Of a stretch of DNA of 6,050 nucleotides, positions 1 through 5,308 are shown one piece after another. The position numbers and the translations under genes were made by a program. Numbering within the stretch: the first letter of the stretch is position 1; the number at the start of each line of letters is the position of its first letter. The notes under the pieces are model-generated. The model saw nothing but the letters and a program-made list of their open reading frames with translations. It was not told where the DNA came from and searched no databases. This DNA is from JBDSKH01 sp035495435 (GTDB lineage: Bacteria; Actinomycetota; Actinomycetes; Actinomycetales; Microbacteriaceae). The stretch spans positions 1 to 6,050 of the forward strand of contig DATJFV010000065.1 of assembly GCA_035495435.1 (NCBI GenBank), given 5' to 3'.

Positions 1-1650
1 CTGTTCCTCGGCGTGCTGAGAATCGGCAGGCGCCCCGCCTCCGGAGCGGTTGTCGTGCTGGCCGGGGCGATCGTGCTCGGTGGCAGCCTCGTGGTGCCGA
101 CCTTCCTTCCCGAGGTGCAGGAGGATCCGGGGCCGCTCACCGGCGGGGTCGCGACCGGCATCAACCCGTTGATCAACCTCGGTGACGACCTGCGCCGCGG
201 AGACCCGGTGCTCGCCGTCACCTACCAGACAACGGCCGACGCGCCCGTCTATCTGCGTCTGGCCACCCTCGAGCAGTTCAACGGTCGCAGTTGGGCACCG
301 AACAGCGTCGACGGTGAGACCGACAACACCGTCGACGACTTCCCGGCGCCCGACGGCCTCACCTCCGCAGTGACGCGGCGCGACGAGACGGTCACCATCC
401 AGGTCGGCGACGTCGCCGGTCGCTGGCTGCCGCTGCCCTACCCGGCCCAGAGCGTCGACGGTCTCGACGGAGACTGGTTCTGGGAGGCCACCGGGCTGAC
501 GGCGCGCAGCACCAACGCCGGCGTCGGCGGTCAGGACTACTCGGTGGACTACCTGCAGGTCGAACCGACCCTGGCCCAGGTCATGAAGTCCGCCCCGCAC
601 ACCGAGGCCGACCTGCCCACCCTCGCCCTGCCGGCCCGCATGCCCGACATCATCACCCAGACCGCCCAGCAGATCGGCGGCAACCTGCCCACCAGCTACG
701 AACGCGCGATGGCTCTGCAGGCCTACTTCACCAGCGGCGACTTCGAGTACTCGCAGGACGCCCCCGTCGAGAAAGGCTACGACGGCACCGGCGTCGAGAT
801 CATGGCCCGGTTCCTCCAAGAGAAGTCGGGCTACTGCGTGCACTACGCCTCCACCATGGCGGTGATGGCGCGGATACTGGGCATCCCCTCGCGCGTCGCC
901 GTCGGCTTCCAGCCGGGTGAGGCGGTGTCCCAGCAGGGGATCACCAGCTTCCAGGTCAGCTCGCACGACCTGCACGCCTGGCCCGAACTGTACTTCGACG
1001 GCGTCGGCTGGCTGCGCTTCGAGCCCACCCCCGGCCGCGGCGAACTGCCCGACTACTCCCAGACCGGCACCGTCGACGACCCCACGACCCCGCAAGACGA
1101 GGGCGCCAGCCCCGAGCCGACCGCGTCGGCCGGGGCGACCAACGGGCCCGAGCGCCCCGACCAGGGCGGCGTCGACACCGCCGGAGGCGGCACCGGACAA
1201 CAGGCGACCAGCCCGCTTCCCATCGTGCTGCTGGTCATCCTGCTCGTCATCATCCTGGGTGGCCTCGCCCCGGCGGTCACCCGGATCGTGGTGCGGCGCC
1301 GGCGCGAGAGCGCGATCCGCGCCGGGCGCGACCCCGCCGCCGCGGCGTGGGCCGAACTGCGCGACATCGCCCGCGACTACGGCTGGGCCGCCCCCGACAG
1401 CGAAACGCCGCGCGACTTCGCCGACCGGCTCGCGATCGTCATGGGCAGCGAACGCGACCGGATCGACGGGTTCCGCTCCGACGTCGAAGCCTCCGCCTTC
1501 GCCCCACCGGGACGCGGTGCGCCCACCGTGCGCGAGCTCCGCGCCATGCGCCGCGCGATCGGCCGAGCCGCAGCACCCCGCGACCGATGGCGCGCGGTGT
1601 TCCTGCCCGGGTCGCTCGTCACACGGTTCCGCTGGGACCCGGAGGCGTAG
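1..1650 (+). CDS. TgpA-like transmembrane transglutaminase-like protein, 5' truncated
   Basis: The frame is open from the first base, so the gene begins upstream of the window. What remains starts with the last N-terminal membrane helix (about nt 43-105), as expected after the DUF3488 membrane domain of TgpA proteins. A long extracytoplasmic region follows, with a transglutaminase-like core: the nucleophile Cys codon is at 835-837 (motif SGYCVHYA) and the His codon at 973-975 (motif HAWPELYF). The WLRFEPTPG motif at about 1012-1038 has Glu (1021-1023) where the classical triad has Asp. A Pro/Gly/Thr-rich linker (about 1072-1206) leads to a second membrane helix (about 1210-1290). A cytoplasmic, Arg-rich tail resembling DUF4129 follows (about 1300-1650). 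In bacteria such genes usually follow moxR and a DUF58 gene, which would lie left of the window. The substrate is unknown; a cell-envelope role is inferred. The family call is firm, the biochemical function is not. Confidence 0.9.
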   Translation: MFLGVLRIGRRPASGAVVVLAGAIVLGGSLVVPTFLPEVQEDPGPLTGGVATGINPLINLGDDLRRGDPVLAVTYQTTADAPVYLRLATLEQFNGRSWAPNSVDGETDNTVDDFPAPDGLTSAVTRRDETVTIQVGDVAGRWLPLPYPAQSVDGLDGDWFWEATGLTARSTNAGVGGQDYSVDYLQVEPTLAQVMKSAPHTEADLPTLALPARMPDIITQTAQQIGGNLPTSYERAMALQAYFTSGDFEYSQDAPVEKGYDGTGVEIMARFLQEKSGYCVHYASTMAVMARILGIPSRVAVGFQPGEAVSQQGITSFQVSSHDLHAWPELYFDGVGWLRFEPTPGRGELPDYSQTGTVDDPTTPQDEGASPEPTASAGATNGPERPDQGGVDTAGGGTGQQATSPLPIVLLVILLVIILGGLAPAVTRIVVRRRRESAIRAGRDPAAAAWAELRDIARDYGWAAPDSETPRDFADRLAIVMGSERDRIDGFRSDVEASAFAPPGRGAPTVRELRAMRRAIGRAAAPRDRWRAVFLPGSLVTRFRWDPEA

Positions 1651-2455
1651 CACCGGGCCGCGAGCCCGGCGCCGGGCGCCGGGTGGCGAGCAACGGCCGG
1701 CCCGTCAGAGGGTTGGGCACGAACGACGCCTCCACACCGAAAACGTCGTGCACGAGGGCCGGGGTGAGGGTCGAGGGGGTGGCTCCCGACGCGACCACGC
1801 GGCCATGGGAGAGCACGACGACGTTGTCGGCGTGGGCGGCCGCGAGACCCAGGTCGTGCAGGGCGGCCAGCACGGTCGTGCCGCCGCGCGCCAGGTCGGT
1901 CAGCAGCTCGAGCACCTCGAGCTGTGCGGCGATGTCGAGGTGGTTGGTGGGCTCGTCGAGGATCAGGATGCCGGGGCGCTGCGCCAGCGCACGCGCCAGC
2001 ATGACGCGCTGCCGTTCGCCGCCGCTCAGGGTTGTGACATCACGGAGGGCGAACCCGGCCACCCCGGCGACGCGCATCGCCTCGTCGACGGCGTCCGCCG
2101 CATCCGGATCGCGCCCGCCCAGCACGCTCTCGTAGGGCGCGCGCCCCAGCCCCACGACGGCCCGCACGGTCAGCGGCAGCTCGGTCTGCGACTCCTGCTC
2201 GACGAAGGCCACCCGGCGCGCGCGCTCGCGTCGCGGCAGGGCCAGCAGGTCATCGCCCGCTGTCACCGAACCCGAGGCGGGCCGCTCCACCCCGGCCACG
2301 GCGCGCAGCAGCGTCGACTTGCCGGCGCCGTTCGGGCCGAGCAGTGCCGTCAGCGCACCCGCCGGGGCGTCGAAGGAGGCCTGCTCGACCAGGGTGATCG
2401 TGCCGGCCCGCACGGTGACGCCCCGCACCTCGAGGGGGCCGGAGGCCGCGCTCAT
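1619..2455 (-). CDS. ABC transporter ATP-binding protein, putative F420-0 uptake cassette (FhuC/BtuD type)
   Basis: This 278-residue ATPase would energise the neighbouring permease from the cytoplasmic side. All the expected nucleotide-binding motifs are intact: Walker A GPNGAGKST (residues 40-48), Q-loop Gln87, signature LSGGERQ (143-149), Walker B ILILDEPT (163-170) with catalytic Glu168, and H-loop His200. The ATG at 2455-2453 is chosen because it overlaps the permease stop in an ATGA (2452-2455), indicating translational coupling. GGAG (2462-2465) lies 6 bases upstream. An in-frame start further upstream would add 40 residues overlapping the permease and lacking homology. The last ~20 residues are Pro/Gly/Arg-rich and run 32 bases into the 3' end of the opposing transglutaminase gene. 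The general family is certain. The F420-0 assignment rests on the cassette and on cofC/cofD next door; cobalamin, heme or siderophore ATPases are close relatives. Confidence 0.93.
   Translation of the reverse strand: MSAASGPLEVRGVTVRAGTITLVEQASFDAPAGALTALLGPNGAGKSTLLRAVAGVERPASGSVTAGDDLLALPRRERARRVAFVEQESQTELPLTVRAVVGLGRAPYESVLGGRDPDAADAVDEAMRVAGVAGFALRDVTTLSGGERQRVMLARALAQRPGILILDEPTNHLDIAAQLEVLELLTDLARGGTTVLAALHDLGLAAAHADNVVVLSHGRVVASGATPSTLTPALVHDVFGVEASFVPNPLTGRPLLATRRPAPGSRPGATPPGPSGTV
1653..1669 (+). terminator. GC-rich stem-loop just after the transglutaminase stop codon
   Basis: CCGGGC (1653-1658) and GCCCGG (1664-1669) form a perfect 6-bp stem around the 5-base loop CGCGA, starting two bases after the TAG at 1648-1650. 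The right arm also belongs to a perfect 14-bp palindrome at 1664-1677, so alternative pairings exist. No T-tract follows. This is a candidate terminator for the plus-strand gene by position only. The same bases encode residues 263-268 of the opposing ATPase, so the pairing could simply reflect GC-rich Pro/Gly/Arg coding sequence. Confidence 0.3.
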
Positions 2456-3474
2456 GCCTCGCTCCGGCGGCGGGCCAGCAGCAGGGCGAACACCGGCGCA
2501 CCGATCAGTGCCGTGACGATGCCCACCGGCAGCTCGCGCGGGTCGAACAGGCTGCGGGCGAGGGTGTCGGCCCACACCAGGAACACCGCCCCGACCAGCG
2601 CCGACAGCGGCAGCAGTGCCCGGTGGCCGGGGCCGATCACGAGACGCACGGCGTGCGGGAGGACGAGCCCGACGAACCCGATCGACCCGCTCACCGACAC
2701 CATCGCCCCGGTGAGCAGCGCGGTCGCGATGAGCAGCATCCAGCGCGCCCCCTGCACCGGCACCCCCAGCGACGCCGCCGTGGTGTCACCGAACGCGAAC
2801 GCATCGAGCACCCGGCCGCTCAGCGCCAGCGGCACCCCGATGATGAGCAGCGCGACACCCGCGATGCCGACCGCCTCCCAGCGGGCGCCGCTCAACGACC
2901 CGAGCAGCCAGCCGAGGATCTGCCGGTACGAGTCGCCAGTGACGGTCCAGAAGATCACGAAACTGGTGATCGCGCCGGCCAGCGCCGACACCGCGACCCC
3001 CGCCAGCACGGTGCGGGTCGGGGTGATCCGACCGAGAGCCCCCGCGAGACCCAGCGTCACCGCGAGCGCTGCCAGCGCACCGGCGAACGCGGCCACCGGC
3101 AGCAGCACCGCGACCCCCAGAAGCAGCACGCTCACCGCGCCCAGCGACGCGCCCGACGACAGGCCGAGCAGGTACGGGTCGGCCAGCTGGTTGCGGGTGA
3201 TCGCCTGCATCACCGCGCCCGCGAGCGCCAGCCCCGCACCGACGCACGCGGCGGTCAGGATGCGGGGCAGCCGCAGCTCCCACACGATGCCGTCGCGCAG
3301 CGCATCGACCGGGCTCGGCCCGAGCCCCAGGTGCGCCCCGATCGACCCCCACACGTCGGCGACACTCAGATCGGCGGCACCGATGGTGACGGTGACGACG
3401 ATCGAGGCGAGCAGCGTCGCGGTGAGCACGATCGCCGCGATCACCGGCCGCGCGGCCGTGCGGGATCTACCCAA
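2452..3474 (-). CDS. ABC transporter permease, putative F420-0 uptake cassette (FecCD/BtuC family)
   Basis: This 340-residue polytopic protein has the length and hydrophobic pattern of ten-helix BtuC/FecCD permeases, which form a homodimeric channel. Family motifs are clear: WELRLPRIL (65-73), then RNQLADPYLLG (94-104) with the preceding Gln90. GFVGLVLPHAVRL (266-278) precedes the cytoplasmic loop that contacts the ATPase, and ELPVGIVTALIGAPVF (314-329) lies near the C-terminus. The start is a TTG at 3474-3472, inside the last codons of the upstream binding-protein gene (8-base overlap). It is favoured because a strong Shine-Dalgarno, AAGGAG, sits 7 bases upstream and because the N-terminus then fits the family. 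In-frame GTG codons a few residues later are alternatives without such a site. The 3' end overlaps the ATPase start by 4 bases. The substrate cannot be read from the permease alone. Confidence 0.93.
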   Translation of the reverse strand: MGRSRTAARPVIAAIVLTATLLASIVVTVTIGAADLSVADVWGSIGAHLGLGPSPVDALRDGIVWELRLPRILTAACVGAGLALAGAVMQAITRNQLADPYLLGLSSGASLGAVSVLLLGVAVLLPVAAFAGALAALAVTLGLAGALGRITPTRTVLAGVAVSALAGAITSFVIFWTVTGDSYRQILGWLLGSLSGARWEAVGIAGVALLIIGVPLALSGRVLDAFAFGDTTAASLGVPVQGARWMLLIATALLTGAMVSVSGSIGFVGLVLPHAVRLVIGPGHRALLPLSALVGAVFLVWADTLARSLFDPRELPVGIVTALIGAPVFALLLARRRSEA

Positions 3475-4435
3475 TCCGCAGCTCCTTCAGCTGATCGACC
3501 AGCGAGGCGGCGGCCGACACCGTGCGTACGCCGGCCTCGCTCGACGCGAACGGCAGGACGAGGTAGCGCTTGTCGCGCACCGCCGACAGCCGTGCGGTGG
3601 CCGGGTTCGACTCCAGCAGATCGATCTTGCTCTGCGCGGTGTTCCAGTCGGCGTCGATCAGCACGATCACGTCGGGGTCGGCCTCGACGATCGACTCCCA
3701 CCCCATCGACGTCCACGTCATGTCGATGTCGCGGGCGATGTTGGTCAGGCCCGCCGTCTCCAGCACCAGCTCGGGGGCGCCGATCCCGGCACCGACGTAC
3801 GGGGTGTCGGTGCCCGACGAGTACCACAGCGCCGTCAGCCCCCGGTCGTCGGGCACGATCGCGTCGAGCTGCTGCTTCTGCTGCGCGATCAGGTCAGCGT
3901 CGTCGACCCGGAAGATCGCCGCGACCTCATCGATCTCGCGGAAGATCTCGTCGAAGCTCAGCTTGCCCGGCACCTGCGCGCTGCGGCACGCCGCCGGCTG
4001 CACGTAGCTGTTCACCCCGAGGCTCGCCAGCTCGGAACGCTCACCGGCCCCATCGGCCGAGAACGCCGACTCCCAGCCCGAGTACACCAGGTCGGGTTCG
4101 AGCTCGAGCACCGCCTCCTCGCTCGGCATGAAGTCGGAGATCGTGGGCACGTCGCGCGCGGCGTCCGCCCACTCAGCAGGCACCGGTCCGTCGGGGAACG
4201 CGGTGCCGACGATGCGGTCGCCGAGCCCCAGCGCGAGCAGCATCTCGGTCGAGGTCGACTTGATCGTCACCACCCGCTGCGGGGCGGCGTCGAAGGTGAC
4301 GGGCGTGCCGCAATTGCTGACCGTGACGGCGCCGGCGGCGGACGGTGTGGTCGCGGGTGCGGCCGACGCGGCGCAGCCGGTGAGAGCGAGGGCGAGGGCG
4401 GCGGATGCGGCCGCGGCGAGACGAAGGCGAGGCAT
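3467..4435 (-). CDS. Solute-binding lipoprotein, putative F420-0 ABC transporter (BtuF/FepB fold)
   Basis: This 322-residue protein begins with a lipoprotein signal: Arg residues, an Ala/Leu-rich core and lipobox LTGC with lipidated Cys21. It should therefore be tethered to the outer face of the membrane. The mature part looks like a class III binding protein (BtuF/FepB/FecB fold). It has the N-lobe opening FDAAPQRVVTI (48-58), a LEPDLVYSGWES stretch (112-123), WYSSGTDTPYVGAGIGAPEL (204-223) and the C-lobe strand ADPDVIVLIDADW (252-264). Cys42 and Cys150 are the only other cysteines and could pair. The ATG at 4435-4433 has GGAG (4441-4444) 5 bases upstream. It is the first gene of the operon and faces divergently from cofC. 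I recognise the general pattern of actinobacterial proteins annotated as putative F420-0 transporter binding protein. The ligand has not, to my knowledge, been shown biochemically, and Fo, F420-0 or another ligand remain possible. Confidence 0.9.
   Translation of the reverse strand: MPRLRLAAAASAALALALTGCAASAAPATTPSAAGAVTVSNCGTPVTFDAAPQRVVTIKSTSTEMLLALGLGDRIVGTAFPDGPVPAEWADAARDVPTISDFMPSEEAVLELEPDLVYSGWESAFSADGAGERSELASLGVNSYVQPAACRSAQVPGKLSFDEIFREIDEVAAIFRVDDADLIAQQKQQLDAIVPDDRGLTALWYSSGTDTPYVGAGIGAPELVLETAGLTNIARDIDMTWTSMGWESIVEADPDVIVLIDADWNTAQSKIDLLESNPATARLSAVRDKRYLVLPFASSEAGVRTVSAAASLVDQLKELRIG
3482..3487 (-). promoter_or_regulatory. Shine-Dalgarno AAGGAG that decides a TTG start
   Basis: The minus strand reads AAGGAG here, followed by 7 bases and then TTG (3474-3472). 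The site lies within the last codons of the binding-protein gene, so the permease is probably translated by coupled re-initiation. It is the best ribosome-binding site visible in the window. Confidence 0.75.
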
Positions 4436-4474
4436 GGGAACTCCGGAGGGCAGGGGTGGGCGACGCGCGAGTAA

Positions 4475-4488
4475 GGCTTCGCGAAACC
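4475..4488. promoter_or_regulatory. Imperfect palindrome in the divergent intergenic region, candidate operator
   Basis: TTCGCGAA (4478-4485) is a perfect 8-bp palindrome. It extends to a 14-bp near-palindrome, GGCTTCGCGAAACC, broken by one mismatched pair. It lies between the divergent starts at 4435 and 4564, in what would be the leader of the transporter operon. A repressor site is possible but no regulator gene is in the window. Short CG-rich palindromes arise often by chance at this base composition. Confidence 0.2.
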
Positions 4489-4547
4489 GTGCCCCTCCAG
4501 GGCGGAGGCGGCGATCCGGGGCCAGATCGGGCTCCGGGGCGTGGGAA

Positions 4548-4553
4548 ATCCTA
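4548..4553 (-). promoter_or_regulatory. Candidate -10 element for the transporter operon
   Basis: The minus strand reads TAGGAT, a match to the actinobacterial -10 pattern TANNNT, about 112 bases upstream of the binding-protein ATG. No convincing -35 is seen at the normal distance, which would fall inside cofC. The implied leader is about 105 bases. I see no cobalamin-riboswitch B12 box in it, and it is short for that class. Confidence 0.3.
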
Positions 4554-4557
4554 CGCT
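4552..4557 (+). promoter_or_regulatory. Candidate -10 element for leaderless cofC transcription
   Basis: TACGCT (TANNNT type) ends 6 bases before the GTG at 4564. That is the spacing expected if transcription begins at the start codon itself, giving a leaderless mRNA, which is common in Actinobacteria. It fits the absence of a clear Shine-Dalgarno upstream of that GTG. The element overlaps the opposing TAGGAT by two bases and lies in the inverted repeat CTAC-GCT-GTAG (4551-4561). No good -35 is visible. Confidence 0.4.
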
Positions 4558-4563
4558 GTAGAG

Positions 4564-5145
4564 GTGCCGTGGACCGTCGTCATTCCCGTGCGTGCTCCGG
4601 GGAAGACACGGCTCGGGCGCGGGGAAGGGTTCGCGCGCGCGATCGCGCTGGACACGATCGCGGCGGCCGCGGCATCCGGGGCTCGGGTGATCGTGGTGAC
4701 CGCCGACCCCGAGGTGGCGGCGCAGGCACCCGCCGAGGTGGTGCGCGAGCAGGTGCCCTCGGGCATCGGCGCGGCGATCGCGCTGGGTCTGTCCGCGTCA
4801 GGCGACCGCGCGGTGCTGCTGGGCGACCTGCCCGCGCTGCGGGCGGGCGAGTTGGCGGCGGCGCTGGCCGACGCGGCGGGTCACGAGCGCGCATTCGTGG
4901 CGGATGCCGACGGCACCGGGTCGACGCTCGTCACGGCGCGCGCGGGGTCGGCGTTCGTGCACCGCTTCGGGGCGGGATCGGCGGATGCGCACCGCGAGTT
5001 GGGGCTCGCGGAGCTGGACGTGCCGGCGGAGTCGGGTCTGCGTCGCGACGTCGACCTCGAGCAGCACCTGACCCTGCTGCGCCCCCGCCTGGGCTCCCGC
5101 ACCACCGAGTTGCTTGCCGAAGGCGGCCCTGCGCTGGTTGAGTAG
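4564..5145 (+). CDS. cofC: 2-phospho-L-lactate / phosphoenolpyruvate guanylyltransferase CofC (FbiD)
   Basis: This 193-residue protein belongs to the CofC/FbiD nucleotidyltransferase family of F420 biosynthesis. The enzyme couples GTP with 2-phospho-L-lactate, or with phosphoenolpyruvate in mycobacteria, to give the activated donor used by CofD. Visible motifs are the N-terminal nucleotide-binding segment VIPVRAPGKTRLG (6-18), the metal-binding GDLPAL (87-92), FVADADGTGSTL (111-122), RFGAGSADAHREL (134-146) and the closing GLRRDVDL (158-165). The GTG at 4564 places the conserved first strand (TVVIPV) right at the N-terminus. An ATG at 4405 in the same frame would add 53 residues that cross the divergent promoter and lie partly antisense to the lipoprotein gene, so it is rejected. 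The final Leu-Val-Glu and TAG are supplied by, or abut, the intergenic repeat. The protein is cytoplasmic and works with the cofD product encoded convergently. The family is confident, the start codon moderately so. Confidence 0.9.
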   Translation: MPWTVVIPVRAPGKTRLGRGEGFARAIALDTIAAAAASGARVIVVTADPEVAAQAPAEVVREQVPSGIGAAIALGLSASGDRAVLLGDLPALRAGELAAALADAAGHERAFVADADGTGSTLVTARAGSAFVHRFGAGSADAHRELGLAELDVPAESGLRRDVDLEQHLTLLRPRLGSRTTELLAEGGPALVE

Positions 5146-5170
5146 CCGCCGAAGGCGGCGTATCGAAACC
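5136..5170 (+). repeat. Palindromic repeat copy A (inverted relative to B-D)
   Basis: This 35-bp unit consists of arm GGTTGAGTAGCCGC, centre CGAAG and arm GCGGCGTATCGAAACC. The middle forms a perfect hairpin, GCCGCC-GAA-GGCGGC (5145-5159). The first arm carries the last codons and TAG of cofC. Its arms are identical to those of the other three copies; only the centre differs. I recall similar GGTTGAGTAGC...GTATCGAAACC repeats in Microbacteriaceae genomes, which a genome search would confirm. Confidence 0.9.
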
Positions 5171-5190
5171 CCTGGTCTCGACCACCGGCT

Positions 5191-5223
5191 GGTTTCGATA
5201 CGCCGCTGCGCGGCTACTCAACC
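5191..5223 (-). repeat. Palindromic repeat copy B
   Basis: This 33-bp unit reads on the minus strand as arm GGTTGAGTAGCCGC, centre GCA and arm GCGGCGTATCGAAACC. The hairpin core is GCCGC/GCGGC with a 3-base loop. It is identical base for base to copies C and D and inverted relative to A, from which it is separated by 20 bases (5171-5190). That spacer contains the small inverted repeat TGGTC-TC-GACCA (5173-5184). Confidence 0.92.
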
Positions 5224-5232
5224 GGCGGGTAT

Positions 5233-5265
5233 GGTTTCGATACGCCGCTGCGCGGCTACTCAACC
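5233..5265 (-). repeat. Palindromic repeat copy C
   Basis: This is an exact 33-bp copy of B in the same orientation, 9 bases after it. The spacer is GGCGGGTAT (5224-5232). The same hairpin core is retained. No open frame of interest lies here. Confidence 0.92.
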
Positions 5266-5275
5266 GGCGAGTGCG

Positions 5276-5308
5276 GGTTTCGATACGCCGCTGCGCGGCT
5301 ACTCAACC
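5276..5308 (-). repeat. Palindromic repeat copy D, overlapping the cofD 3' end
   Basis: This is an exact 33-bp copy of B and C, 10 bases after C (spacer GGCGAGTGCG, 5266-5275). Its minus-strand first arm provides the last Val-Glu codons and the TAG (5301-5299) of cofD. The flank on that side, GCGTTG before GTTGAGTAG, nearly matches the cofC flank of copy A, GCGCTG. The true repeat boundary may therefore extend several bases into both genes. Confidence 0.9.

Larger units (their letters stand above)
5136..5223. terminator. Copies A and B as a large inverted repeat, candidate bidirectional terminator
   Basis: Copies A and B are reverse complements over arms of 14 and 16 bases with only the centre unpaired. 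A transcript from either strand could therefore fold into a stem of about 30 bp closed by a 20-base loop. The position between two convergent genes suits a bidirectional terminator or an RNA-stabilising structure. There is no T-tract, and each copy can alternatively form its own small hairpin. The function is inferred from position and structure only. Confidence 0.4.

Noticed and set aside
2456..2575. N-terminal extension of the ATPase to a start at 2575
   Set aside because: The added 40 residues overlap the permease coding region and do not resemble ABC ATPases. The ATG at 2455 has an ATGA overlap and a GGAG site.
2452..4435. Assignment as a cobalamin, heme or siderophore importer
   Set aside because: The fold family alone would allow it, but no B12 riboswitch, iron-regulatory site or siderophore/B12 gene is visible, while cofC and cofD flank it. 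Kept only as an alternative.
917..4474. Very long plus-strand open frame of more than 1100 codons
   Set aside because: It overlaps the transglutaminase in another frame and then runs antisense to all three ABC genes. Its composition is low-complexity Arg/Pro/Ala/His-rich with no domain, typical of a shadow frame in GC-rich DNA.
4405..4563. Upstream ATG at 4405 as the cofC start
   Set aside because: It would add 53 residues lacking CofC similarity, overlap the lipoprotein signal-peptide codons on the other strand and consume the divergent promoter region. GTG at 4564 fits the family N-terminus.
4798..5105. Minus-strand open frames within cofC
   Set aside because: They are Arg-rich antisense frames with no recognisable domain inside a clearly coding plus-strand gene.
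5191..5308. CRISPR-like array (three identical 33-base repeats with spacers)
   Set aside because: Spacers are only 9-10 bases and similar to each other, a fourth copy is inverted, there is no cas gene, and the repeats overlap gene ends. These are dispersed palindromic repeats.
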